Positions 16,310-26,762 of a DNA stretch of 64,000 bases are shown here, piece by piece. The DNA is from Frondihabitans sp. PhB188 (GTDB lineage: Bacteria > Actinomycetota > Actinomycetes > Actinomycetales > Microbacteriaceae): positions 1 to 64,000 of the forward strand of contig NZ_RJUO01000007.1 in assembly GCF_003752365.1 (NCBI RefSeq), in the 5' to 3' direction. Position numbers and translations under genes: made by a program. A model generated the notes under the pieces. The model ran no database searches and was not told where the DNA came from. It was given only the letters and a program-made list of their open reading frames with translations. Position 1 is the first letter of the stretch, and every line of letters begins with the position of its first letter.

Positions 16310-16513
16310 ATGCCTACGCAGAAAGCAATGACGATTCGCCTCTCCGCAGAACAAGCGGACCAACTGGAAACAGTCGCGAACGTGGAAAACCAGCCCGTGT
16401 CCGAAGTGATTCGGGCAGCGATCAGCGGTCATATCGAGAGTCGACGAAACGACGCGACATTCCAGGCCGGCCTAAAAGAGCGCATCGAACGAGCCAAAGG
16501 GCTCCTTCAGTAG
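16310..16513 (+). CDS. Ribbon-helix-helix (CopG/Arc-like) DNA-binding protein
   Basis: A 67-residue protein: basic strand MTIRLSAEQADQLETVA, then helix 2 (NQPVSEVIRAAISGHIE) with the typical SEVIR turn, and a charged C-terminal helix. Such proteins dimerise and bind repeated operators, often as antitoxins or autorepressors. No toxin gene is adjacent. It is divergent from the ubiquitin-like operon across a repeat-rich 95-base spacer, so it is the obvious candidate regulator of that operon. A terminator follows 13 bases after its stop. Confidence 0.82.
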   Translation: MPTQKAMTIRLSAEQADQLETVANVENQPVSEVIRAAISGHIESRRNDATFQAGLKERIERAKGLLQ

Positions 16514-16526
16514 AACGTTGCAACCC

Positions 16527-16559
16527 AAGGGCTCCGACGCGAATAGCGGCGGAGCCCTT
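16527..16559 (+). terminator. Terminator of the ribbon-helix-helix gene
   Basis: 10-bp stem AAGGGCTCCG / CGGAGCCCTT with a 13-base loop, followed by CTTATT. Confidence 0.8.
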
Positions 16560-16683
16560 CTTATTGCTTCATTTCTCGGGCAGCCGGGCACTAGTGGCCC
16601 GAGATCTCGGCTGGCTGGAATACGTGCGGTTCGCCCAGCTTTGACTTGCCTCGCTGCGTGGAGCTGCGTAGGATTGCAATTGC

Positions 16684-16716
16684 AGACCCGCCCCACATTC
16701 GTGGATAGGCGGGTCT
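16684..16716 (-). terminator. Terminator of the DUF3800 gene
   Basis: 9-bp stem AGACCCGCC / GGCGGGTCT. The arm nearest the gene overlaps the DUF3800 stop codon at 16715-16717. Confidence 0.7.
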
Positions 16717-17404
16717 AGCTGTTTAACGGCTGCGGTTCCCCGAATGGATCCGACCCGGACAAGAACGCCGCGTACCACTCCCATGCGAACTCGTTGCGGG
16801 GGTGCCGATCAACGTGGCAGTAAGCGATGTACGCCACGAGGTCCGCCATTTGGGTCCACTGAGAACGTTTCGAGTCGTGGAACATGGGGTCTTCGATGAG
16901 CCGTCGAGTGTCCAGCTTGAGGCCTCGATGGGCGTCGAAATAGGACGGCTCGGTTCCGTTCCCGTCCATACCTACAAGCGCAAAAGAATCCTGCTCGAGA
17001 AGCTCTTCGTCCCAACGGTTGACGAGTGCTTCATAGACACGGCCCCGCTCCGCCGAGTAGTCCTTACCGCGCAGGTTCGTGTGCCGGCACACGGCCCCAA
17101 CTTGGATGTCTGGGCAGTCTCGGAGGACCGCGAGACATTTCTCCGCCACTAGTCGACCGAGATCTTTCTTCAACTCGACCGGATCGACGGAGAGATTGCC
17201 GCGACCATTGATGTAGTCCGTGGCGTGTAATTCCTGCGATGGCGGAATGCGATGGTCTTCCCAGAGTTGCTTTCGGAACTCAAGCCACGTCCGAAGGGCC
17301 CGTCGCCATCCTTCGGGTGTCGTTTCCACCCACCCATAAACAATCCACCCGAAACGGTCGCTGCCGGAGTCGTCCACGTACAGCAGCCGGTCGAGAGATC
17401 CCAT
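16715..17404 (-). CDS. DUF3800 family protein
   Basis: A 229-residue DUF3800 protein: N-terminal LLYVDDSGSDRFGWIVYGWV (acidic DDSG motif), ELHATDY in the middle, D-NGTE at about 148, and the C-terminal DSKRSQWTQMADLVAYIAYC helix with D-x-QADL-type residues. The family has an RNase-H-like fold and is common in mobile and defence-associated DNA, but its activity is unproven. TAGCCT lies 6 bases before ATG 17404, so transcription is probably leaderless. It is not on the same transcript as the ubiquitin-like operon. Confidence 0.85.
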   Translation of the reverse strand: MGSLDRLLYVDDSGSDRFGWIVYGWVETTPEGWRRALRTWLEFRKQLWEDHRIPPSQELHATDYINGRGNLSVDPVELKKDLGRLVAEKCLAVLRDCPDIQVGAVCRHTNLRGKDYSAERGRVYEALVNRWDEELLEQDSFALVGMDGNGTEPSYFDAHRGLKLDTRRLIEDPMFHDSKRSQWTQMADLVAYIAYCHVDRHPRNEFAWEWYAAFLSGSDPFGEPQPLNS

Positions 17405-17492
17405 ACGTAAAGGCTAGGGGTGTTTCCCGGCTAACTTTCAGACCCCCTCCCCGTGCACCAGACCACGAGCCACTTAGCTTTTCCTAACCGGT

Positions 17493-18143
17493 CTACCGGG
17501 GACGGATCTGGTCGACGTCTTCTTCGTTCCATTTCTTGGCAGCTCGAAGTTGGCGCCTCCGCAAAATCCATGTGACCACAACTGTTCTCGCCTCACCGCT
17601 CGTCACTCGCATTCCTTCGACGAGTGACACCACCTTCATGCCCGCGGCGCGTTGTTGAGCGCGCGACTTCCTTCTCCGCTCGCCGGCCACACCCACGATG
17701 AGAACACCAAGAACCCCAAGGCCAAGAAGGGTAACTCCGACAATGTCGTCGCTGTTGTGACGTGCGGGACTTTCGCCCGATGCCTTGTTCAGGATGAACG
17801 CGCCTGTCGAAATTAGGAAGACGGCGTAGGCAGCGATGATCACGACAGTCGACGTGGACAGTCCATGGCGGAGAGCGCGTACGGAGAAATCGGCGGCACC
17901 CAGCCGGACTACCCGCTGAAGATCGCGAATTTGCTCCTCATGCTTCGCTCTCGCATTCGTCGAATCCAAACCGGTTTCGGTACCCCCCAGATCAATCGAT
18001 TCGAGGAGCGTGATCATTCGTCCTGCCCGCTCTGCCTGGTCTGCCTGTCTCCGGCCGCTGCTGTCTCGGACATAAACGACGACGCTCCACGCCAAGGCCA
18101 GTAGACCTACACCCGCGGATACCCAAGGCCCAACACCTGCCAT
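17493..18143 (-). CDS. Three-span membrane protein formerly coupled to a recombinase gene
   Basis: A 216-residue protein with an N-terminal span (about 5-25), a helical coiled segment with heptad-like charge (about 30-75), two more spans (about 98-118 and 135-153), and a strongly basic cytoplasmic tail (RRRQLRAAKKW). No family recognised. ATG 18143 once overlapped the TGA of the upstream recombinase gene (TGATG); the IS21 element now lies between them, which may have cut its transcription. Confidence 0.6.
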   Translation of the reverse strand: MAGVGPWVSAGVGLLALAWSVVVYVRDSSGRRQADQAERAGRMITLLESIDLGGTETGLDSTNARAKHEEQIRDLQRVVRLGAADFSVRALRHGLSTSTVVIIAAYAVFLISTGAFILNKASGESPARHNSDDIVGVTLLGLGVLGVLIVGVAGERRRKSRAQQRAAGMKVVSLVEGMRVTSGEARTVVVTWILRRRQLRAAKKWNEEDVDQIRPR

Positions 18144-18158
18144 CAGAGCCTCTTAGCT

Positions 18159-18163
18159 ACTGC
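18159..18163. repeat. Target-site duplication of IS21, left copy
   Basis: ACTGC directly before the element; the identical pentamer lies at 20307-20311 directly after it. Confidence 0.85.
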
Positions 18164-18226
18164 TGTCAGTGACGGTCGAAAACCGTGCAGTTCTGCCGCT
18201 TCAAAAGTGAGCAGCTGCTTGTTTGT

Positions 18227-20235
<2,009 letters not shown>

Positions 20236-20290
20236 CCATCCAATCGTGGATTGAAGTGCTCACTTTTCGACCGTCACAACTGCTCAGTTT

Positions 20291-20953
20291 TCAACCGTCA
20301 CCGACAACTGCCGCGCCCGCTCGAGGCTGATGTTCATCCGCAGGGACGCCGGCCAGGTCTGCGCCGGTTTTGTCTCTGGAGGTTCGTGGGCCGGCACCGG
20401 CGCGAAGATAGGCATAGACGGTGGCTCTGCTGACCCCGAACTGTCTGGCGAGAACCGTTTTGGGGACACCCTCCCCTCCCAATCGGCGCAACTCCGCGGC
20501 CTTCAATGCAGTGAGGGCTGGTACCCGCCCGGCGTACACTTTCCGCTTCTTAGCCAGAGCGATTCCCTCGCGTTGCCGCTCTCGAATGAGCGACCGCTCG
20601 AATTCCGCGAAAGCACCCATGACATGCAAAAGAAATGTCGCGGCCGCATTGTCGTCCCCGGTGAAGGTCAGGCCCTCCTTCACGAACTCGACCCGGACGC
20701 CCTTGGCCGTCAGCCGGCCGATGATCTGCTTCAAGTCGTCGAGGTTTCGCGCCAGGCGATCCATCGAGTGCACAAGCACCGTGTCACCCTCCCGAACAAA
20801 ACCGACCAGCTCCTCCAGCCGCGGACGATTTTTCTGATCTTTTCCGGACGCTTTTTCGGAATAGGTCTTATCGACGGCGACTCCGTCCAGCTGCCGGACG
20901 GTGTTCTGATCGAGGGTGCTCACGCGGACGTACCCGACTCGTTGACCTGCCAT
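20291..20953 (-). CDS. Serine recombinase (resolvase/invertase), last codons replaced by IS21
   Basis: A 220-residue resolvase-family serine recombinase. The catalytic serine is in VGYVRVSTLDQN (S10), and the DRLARN motif and FAEFERSLIRERQREG helix are intact. A C-terminal helix-turn-helix (VLARQFGVSRATVYAYL) is complete. The last residues VGDG and the stop come from the IS21 end; joining the flanks without the element gives AKRL and stop instead. Because only four residues beyond the DNA-binding domain changed, the enzyme may still work. ATG 20953 has AGGAAGGC upstream. A candidate recombination site lies just upstream at 20974-21044. Confidence 0.88.
   Translation of the reverse strand: MAGQRVGYVRVSTLDQNTVRQLDGVAVDKTYSEKASGKDQKNRPRLEELVGFVREGDTVLVHSMDRLARNLDDLKQIIGRLTAKGVRVEFVKEGLTFTGDDNAAATFLLHVMGAFAEFERSLIRERQREGIALAKKRKVYAGRVPALTALKAAELRRLGGEGVPKTVLARQFGVSRATVYAYLRAGAGPRTSRDKTGADLAGVPADEHQPRAGAAVVGDG
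20307..20311. repeat. Target-site duplication of IS21, right copy
   Basis: ACTGC directly after the element, matching 18159-18163. Confidence 0.85.
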
Positions 20954-20973
20954 GGGTGCCTTCCTGGCCACCT

Positions 20974-21044
20974 GTGTCTAGATAAGGTCTTAAAGGCGCC
21001 AGGAATTAGTGTCTAACAGCTTAATATTGACCCTAGTTAGACAC
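20974..21044. repeat. Candidate res/recombination site upstream of the serine recombinase
   Basis: Three copies of a GTGTCTA core: direct at 20974-20980, direct as GTGTCTAAC at 21009-21017, and inverted as GTTAGACAC at 21036-21044. Repeated and inverted sites just upstream of a resolvase gene are typical of res sites. The spacing is suggestive, not proof. Confidence 0.5.
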
Positions 21045-21211
21045 GCTGGGCAGGTCATGCTTTACGCCTGGTTGGGGTATACCCCAGATAGCCGCAGGCT
21101 CGAACTGGTCAAAAGGATGCTGTCTTACCTAAACAGATCTGATAGATCACATTTTATATACTGAAGCGCTGTGCGTGCACGATCGACAAGCAAAAGAGCA
21201 CGCGACAGGTG

Positions 21212-21682
21212 TTAATTCTTAACCGCAAAGAAAGGCTTAGATTGCGGAAGAAACGTGAGAACTACCGCCGTAATGGCGGCTGCAACCGCCAGGGCGCCTA
21301 CTCCGTTGTAGGACCCAACACCACTGAGAGAAAAGACAGCAACGACTAGCAGAACAATTCGTGCCCAATTTTTACCCCGCCGCATCGGGAAGCTGATGAG
21401 CACAAATGTGATGAAAATTAGGGCTGTAATGGCGATCCCAGCCAACAGGCCGGCGCCTGCAAAAGACTGAGCTTGACTCGTTCCAACCCCTTGCGTGATT
21501 CGCCCTACTTGCTTCTTGGCAGCGAGAAGGTCTGTCCCGTAAGAAGCGATTGAGATTACAAGTACCCCTAAATGGAGAGCAGCTGAGGCCAAGAATAGCC
21601 AGAAAGCTAAGACAACGCTTCTGGGAACCCTAGTTAGCGGCGAAGGCAAGGAGGGTCCTGCTTCTCCGTACTGGTTTGTCAT
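21212..21682 (-). CDS. Four-span membrane protein, possible immunity partner of the RHS protein
   Basis: A 156-residue protein with four membrane spans (about 21-43, 70-93, 104-121, 125-141) and a RRGKNWARIVLLVVAVFSL motif. A paralogue lies at 43206-43726, sharing AFWL-L--AALH/VHL, -G-NWARIVL, and AVLT-L-P at the end. It follows the RHS-repeat gene and the DUF4190 gene on the same strand, the place where immunity genes for polymorphic toxins sit. I infer but cannot show an immunity role. Start ATG 21682. Confidence 0.6.
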   Translation of the reverse strand: MTNQYGEAGPSLPSPLTRVPRSVVLAFWLFLASAALHLGVLVISIASYGTDLLAAKKQVGRITQGVGTSQAQSFAGAGLLAGIAITALIFITFVLISFPMRRGKNWARIVLLVVAVFSLSGVGSYNGVGALAVAAAITAVVLTFLPQSKPFFAVKN

Positions 21683-21707
21683 GACGTGAGCCAATTCTGA
21701 TTGCTCA

Positions 21708-21950
21708 CTAGGTATGGGGCCCGGAGTTAACGGTGGCGAAGAGGACGGCACCGAGGAGGAAAAGACCAATTTCTACGAATCCGACGACAATTGCGGCCGT
21801 CGCCAGTCCGGTTCCTCGTTCCTGGGTTCGCCTGATTTGTGCTTTCGCCACAAAACCAAGGACGATGCCGACCCAGGAGAGTACGAAGGCAAGCACGAAG
21901 GCGGCGATGGAGAGAGAATTCCATCTGCTTTCAGCATGGGTTGTTTCCAT
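21708..21950 (-). CDS. DUF4190-type two-span membrane protein
   Basis: An 80-residue protein with the DUF4190 layout: SLSIAAFVLAFVLSWVGIVL, a small loop with AKAQIRRT---GTGLA, and a second span AAIVVGFVEIGLFLLGAVLF. ATG 21950 follows GAGAAACAGC. It lies 35 bases downstream of the RHS gene stop and is likely co-transcribed with it and with the next membrane-protein gene. Role unknown; an immunity function against the RHS C-terminus is possible. Confidence 0.7.
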   Translation of the reverse strand: METTHAESRWNSLSIAAFVLAFVLSWVGIVLGFVAKAQIRRTQERGTGLATAAIVVGFVEIGLFLLGAVLFATVNSGPHT

Positions 21951-21985
21951 TAGCTGTTTCTCAATCCTTTTGACAGTTCGCGGCG

Positions 21986-24900
21986 CTAGAAGACCCTACT
22001 GAAATCTGCCTCTACGCCGCAGCCCTCTTCGGCTCCATAGCTGGCTCCGAATCCCTCCGATCCTTCGCCACCTTGCGGGTAGGTGGCGGTCGCTATTTCA
22101 CCGAAGACGCCGAGAGGCCCATCTGCGGAGGTGCAGCTTGCACCTGAACCAATTCCGTAAGGGTCCTCTTCTTCGGAGTCTCTTGAGACGTGGTAGGAGG
22201 CTCCCTCCTCTCCGCCCAAGCCAAGCGTGATCGTTCCTCCCTGCTGGCCATCCGCTGCAACGTTCTGGTTGTACCCGACGCAGATGATGTCGCAGAACTC
22301 ACCTCCGTAGGACGTAACGGCTCCTGAAGAGTCGCTGCCGTTAATAGGGTCGTCGCTGGCATAGAGGTACTGATTTTGGGATTGACCGGAGGGGTCGACT
22401 TGGGTGAAGCGGCCGACTGTGGGGTCGTAGTAGCGAGCCCCCAGTTTGTAGAGGCTGGAGCCAGAGTCAAAGTAGCCGCCAATATAGCGAAGCGGGTTTG
22501 CCGCGACGACTGCGTTATTCGCGGCCGTGCCGTTCGTCGTGCTTGCTCGCAGTTCGCCGTAGGGAGAGTACGAATAGCCACCCGTGTAGCTACCGGTGGA
22601 GCTGAACAAGCCGATGACCGAACCCAGGGCGTCCTTGACGTAGTAATACGTGCCGGAGCCCGTTCGTTCCGAAATGAGGTCTCCAGAGGGGGCGCGGGTG
22701 TAGGCAGTTGTTGCAGATCCTTGAGTTTCGGTGGAAAGCCCAAGTGCGCTGCCTGTGTAGCTGGAAGATGGGGTGCTTCGCGATAGTTGGCTTGAGTTGC
22801 CTTGGGCGAAATCTGTTAGCGACTCGCTACCGATACTGCTGATGGCGTCACGGTCGTTGGGCGCCTGAGCTTGGCCAGTAATGCCGTCGGTCGTCTGGTC
22901 GCCGTTGGCGTCATACGCCCACGTGCCGGTGTCCGCACTCGTGCTGGTGATCTCGTCCCCAGCGTTGTACTTATACGTGACGGTTCCGGCGGTCGCCCCC
23001 GTAGAACCAGATCGAATTTCGGAAGTCCGGTTTCCGTCGGCATCATAGGCATAAGCCCATGAGGCAGTCTGGGTGCTGCCGCTCTTCTCCACCGCGGACT
23101 TGAGCCGGCCGAGGGTGTCGTACGTGTAGGACGTGACGGCACCTGCGGTGACACCGGTGATTGCGGTACTGGTCATGGACTGGATCTGCGTACGGTCGGC
23201 TGTCAGGCCGCTGCCGCCGGCGACCGTGTAGGAGTAGCTGAGGCTGTCCTTGACGGCGTTTGTCGAGTCGGTGGCGACGATCGAGATCGGGCGGCCCGAC
23301 GCATCGGGCTTGGTGGTGATCTTTGCGCCGCCGGGGAAGGTGCGGGTGAGTTCGAAACCGTTCGCGTTGTAGGTGTACTGGATGCAGCCGGAATTCGCGG
23401 CGGGAACACCCGACGCCGGGCAGGAGCCGCCCGGTTCAGTGGTGCTGTGGAGGGTGTTGTCGCCGTTGTAGGTGTAGTTGACGGTGCCGGACGTGTCGGT
23501 GTAGCTGAGGACGTTTCCGACCTCGTCATACGTGTACGACTCGGACGCGGTGCCGGGGCCGGTCTGGGACAGGGTGCGGCCGATGGCGTCGTAGGTCAGC
23601 GTCTCCGGGGTCTGCTGGGTGGAGTCGGTTGTCGTCTGCGGCAGGCCGTTGGCGTAGTAAGACACCTGGACGGTGGAGCCGTCTTGGTAGGTGGTCTGGC
23701 TCAGCTGGTCTCGGACGGTGTACGTGTACGTGGTCGTCTGGCCCTTGTTGTCTTTCACCGTCAGGAGGCGGCCGAGAGAGTCATAGTTGAGGTACTGCAC
23801 CTGCCCGATCGAGGACGGCGGAGTGACCTGGGTCAGGTTGCCGTTGGAGTCGTACGTGTAGTGCGTGACGCCGGCGTTGCCGTTGGTAGCCGTGCACACC
23901 TGGCCAGCAACACCGCCGCAAATGCTGCCCGTGGAATCCTCGTAGGTCTTCGTCACCGGGGTGACACCGGTTCCTCCGCTGGTGGAGTCCTTCTCAGAAG
24001 TCATGTTCCCGGCGGTGTCGTACGTGAATGCCTGCTTGTCGTTTGCCGCGTCCGTGGAGCACTTAGGCAGGTTCACGTTCCCGGTCTGGGTCGTGGTGCA
24101 CGAGCTGCTGGATGAGTATGAGGCGGTCGAGCCGGCACCGGTGGGGATGTTGACCGACGTTTGGTTGTTCAGGGAGTCGTATTTCGCCGTGGTCTGATTC
24201 CCCGGGGAGCCCCCAAGGGCGTCGGTGGTGGAGGTGACGTTGTCGTTGGTGTCATAACCCGCGGAGTGCTTCTGGCCGAGCGCATCCGTGGCGGAGAGCT
24301 CGTTGCCGGCGGCGTTCAGGGCGTAGGTGGTGGTGTGGTTGTTGCCGTCCGTCATCGTCGCGGACAAGGATCCGTACGTGTAGGTGCGGGAGCTGACCAG
24401 GGTCGACGGGGAAGATGCCAGCGCGACCTTGATCGAGGTGATGCGGGAGGAGGTGTCGTACCCGAAGGTGATCAGTTCGTCGCCACCTTGTGCGCCGGAG
24501 ACCTGAGCGGTCGCGATCCGCCCGGAGGAGTCGTAGGTGTAGTTCTCGATGACATTCCCGGGCTTGGTGACCCGGGAGAGCTGGCCTGCTGAGTTGCTGT
24601 CGTACTGCCAATCCCGGCCCGCGGAGTCATCCACGTGCGTAATCAACGAGGGGGTGTTTCCGGACCAGGAGACGGTGAATTGGCGGCCGGCCGCGTTCGT
24701 AATGGTGGAGACCTGGTTGGAGGAGTTGTAGGCGTAGTGATTGCCCGTGCCGTTCCGGTCGGTGTCGGAGGTGATGTACCCGTTTGAGGAGAACGAAAGC
24801 TTCTCCCCACCCTGGTTGTACTGAAGGACATACATCGCCGTCGTCGACGCGTCGTTTTCGGTCAGGGTGGCATTGAACCCGGTGGGTGCCGTCCACGTCG

Positions 24901-25483
24901 TGCCGGATTTCGTGAACTTCGGGGTAATGCCGGTCGGGCCATTGAACGCGGCCGTGGTACCGCTGACTCGAAGGCCGAAGTCCACCTGGCTCAGCGTGGA
25001 CGACCATCCCCCGCCGTAGGAACCAGCCGCGGTGGACAGGCCGTTGTAGAAACGGTCGTTGCGAAGATCAAGGCCCGGGCCGGACAGAGAACCATCCGAT
25101 GCGGTCAGGAGCAGGTTTCCGTTGGCCAGGTTCACCTGCGCCACGAGGTCGGGCGACAGATCGTCCTTGTCGAACGCGAAGTAAGGCAGCGAACCGAGAC
25201 CCGGGGCCGCGGCGGTCGTTCCCGACGGCGCCGAGAGAGGCTGGGCAACAGCGGCAGACTTCTTCGTCCCGCTCCCTGTTGCGTTGACCGGGGTCTGGGG
25301 AGCCCATGGCGTCGTCGGGGCATTTGCCGCAGGAATCGCGTGCTGATCAGCGGACGAAGGTGGCGTGAACACGGTGTTCCAGGCATCCCCAGTGGCTGCT
25401 TGCGCGACGGCTGGTGTTCCTACGAGCGCCGCTGTGAGGAGCGCCGATCCTGCGATGAGTGAAGTGATGGCACGTCTGCGCAC
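21986..25483 (-). CDS. Secreted RHS/YD-repeat protein with variable C-terminus
   Basis: A 1165-residue protein. The N-terminus is a Sec signal peptide (RRRAITSLIAGSALLTAALV, cleavage near AQA). Most of the chain is YD/RHS repeats of the G-x-x-x-x-x-Y-x-Y-D type (for example YDSLGRLLTVKDNKG, YDEVGNVLSY), ending in the RHS core YKLGARYYDPTVGRFTQVDPSG. The last ~95 residues (from SDSSGAVTSYGGEFCD) are Gly/Glu rich with four cysteines and match no toxin family I know. RHS shells carry C-terminal toxins that are exchanged by recombination. GTG 25483 has AGGGG upstream. Two small membrane-protein genes follow. Confidence 0.9.
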   Translation of the reverse strand: MRRRAITSLIAGSALLTAALVGTPAVAQAATGDAWNTVFTPPSSADQHAIPAANAPTTPWAPQTPVNATGSGTKKSAAVAQPLSAPSGTTAAAPGLGSLPYFAFDKDDLSPDLVAQVNLANGNLLLTASDGSLSGPGLDLRNDRFYNGLSTAAGSYGGGWSSTLSQVDFGLRVSGTTAAFNGPTGITPKFTKSGTTWTAPTGFNATLTENDASTTAMYVLQYNQGGEKLSFSSNGYITSDTDRNGTGNHYAYNSSNQVSTITNAAGRQFTVSWSGNTPSLITHVDDSAGRDWQYDSNSAGQLSRVTKPGNVIENYTYDSSGRIATAQVSGAQGGDELITFGYDTSSRITSIKVALASSPSTLVSSRTYTYGSLSATMTDGNNHTTTYALNAAGNELSATDALGQKHSAGYDTNDNVTSTTDALGGSPGNQTTAKYDSLNNQTSVNIPTGAGSTASYSSSSSCTTTQTGNVNLPKCSTDAANDKQAFTYDTAGNMTSEKDSTSGGTGVTPVTKTYEDSTGSICGGVAGQVCTATNGNAGVTHYTYDSNGNLTQVTPPSSIGQVQYLNYDSLGRLLTVKDNKGQTTTYTYTVRDQLSQTTYQDGSTVQVSYYANGLPQTTTDSTQQTPETLTYDAIGRTLSQTGPGTASESYTYDEVGNVLSYTDTSGTVNYTYNGDNTLHSTTEPGGSCPASGVPAANSGCIQYTYNANGFELTRTFPGGAKITTKPDASGRPISIVATDSTNAVKDSLSYSYTVAGGSGLTADRTQIQSMTSTAITGVTAGAVTSYTYDTLGRLKSAVEKSGSTQTASWAYAYDADGNRTSEIRSGSTGATAGTVTYKYNAGDEITSTSADTGTWAYDANGDQTTDGITGQAQAPNDRDAISSIGSESLTDFAQGNSSQLSRSTPSSSYTGSALGLSTETQGSATTAYTRAPSGDLISERTGSGTYYYVKDALGSVIGLFSSTGSYTGGYSYSPYGELRASTTNGTAANNAVVAANPLRYIGGYFDSGSSLYKLGARYYDPTVGRFTQVDPSGQSQNQYLYASDDPINGSDSSGAVTSYGGEFCDIICVGYNQNVAADGQQGGTITLGLGGEEGASYHVSRDSEEEDPYGIGSGASCTSADGPLGVFGEIATATYPQGGEGSEGFGASYGAEEGCGVEADFSRVF

Positions 25484-25684
25484 GAGAACCCCTGTGTTCG
25501 ACCCCGGATGCCCCCAAATCTGGTGGGCCGAGGTGAATCTAAGCGACGCTCACACCCGTGAACAAGTACTTCTACTCAAAGTGATAGTGAAGCTACGAAC
25601 CGACCGCACACTGGCTGCCCGATGAGTGAACAAGAGGTGGGGGAATTCTGGGCAGACCGCTTCGGAGGGGCTTACTTTCGACCC

Positions 25685-25954
25685 ATGGGCGCGAAGAAAA
25701 CCAAAGAGATAAAGATGCTGACCCCAACCCAGGTCGACATCTTGAAGCACCTCGCGCGAGACGAAAGCTACGACACCGTCGCCGAAAAACTCGACATGAC
25801 GCCCAACGGGGTCCGGTACCACCTCGCCCGAATCCGCGACCTGCTCCACATCAACGGCGTCCCGGCAATCATCGCCCTCGCGATCGTTGCCGGGATCCTG
25901 ACCTACAACCAATGGCCCGTCGAATCCACCGGCGAACTCTTCATCGACCTCTAA
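25685..25954 (+). CDS. LuxR-type helix-turn-helix protein with a membrane span
   Basis: An 89-residue protein. The LuxR/GerE helix-turn-helix occupies most of it (LTPTQVDILKHLARDESYDT through NGVRYHLARIRDLL) with no receiver domain. A hydrophobic stretch follows (VPAIIALAIVAGILT), which could be a membrane span or the terminal helix. ATG 25685 is chosen because TACTTT lies exactly 6 bases upstream (leaderless); an in-frame ATG at 25622 lacks any signal. Divergent from the RHS gene, so a candidate regulator of it. Confidence 0.7.
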   Translation: MGAKKTKEIKMLTPTQVDILKHLARDESYDTVAEKLDMTPNGVRYHLARIRDLLHINGVPAIIALAIVAGILTYNQWPVESTGELFIDL

Positions 25955-26762
25955 CGCATCCACGGGCAAGGTTGCCGCTTCGCTCTACGTGCGTGCGGGG
26001 CTACACGGGCCTTCGCGTACCCAATCGTAGACACTGACACCGTTGGTCACCGTGCGCCCTGACACCGTCACGGAGCAATCACTGAGCACCGCCACTTAGC
26101 GACCAACTACACACCCTGCCGAGTCGGTCTTCCTGGCCGCCTCAATAACGGTGCCGGCCTTACATTGATTTCGGACACGAGATCTGAGAAGACCACTCCC
26201 CCGGATCTGAAGGACACAACCGCGTCCAGTTGACGGCGTCCGAAACCGATCGATTTCGAGAACAACACCAGTCCCGAATGAGGCACCCTGCCCGGGCCGT
26301 TTTGAGGGACGGGTATGTCGGAATTCTCGACCCTGAATTTCTGGGCCAATCGGCAAGGTTCGTCCTCGCCGACCCGTGTCTCGGTGGACGACCGTCTATC
26401 GGGGAGTCACAAACGATCGATTTTGAGAATTGCTGAGTGCGAGATGGGCGCGAGGTCAATTCATCGATCGCGGTTCCTCCGGCCGCTTGAGTCGAGGCAG
26501 AAGGTGATCTCCCTGATCTTCACTCGATCCGCGGTTGGTTTTGCCGGCATGAATAGAGACGTAGCTTTTGGCCCATTCGTGGCTTATCGTCGAGGTGTCA
26601 AGCTGGTTACTTGACGTTCGTTGGCGATGAAGCCATGAGCCTCCGTTTTTCCTGATCCGAGACGGACGCGCATCCTTCACGTCGCCAATGTGTGCCCCTG
26701 TGACCTCTGTCGCAGGGGCACTTCCCGTTGAAGGGCAGCATCGGGGCCGTGGTTTCCGCGGG
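25955..26762. other. 808 bases without a supported gene
   Basis: Several open frames occur on both strands but none has a start signal or family motif. The decamer CGATCGATTT occurs at 26248 and 26416. I see no terminator or mobile-element end. It may be decayed coding DNA. Confidence 0.45.

Noticed and set aside
26096-26614. Overlapping frames of 80-99 codons on both strands
   Set aside because: No start signals or motifs; mutual shadows.
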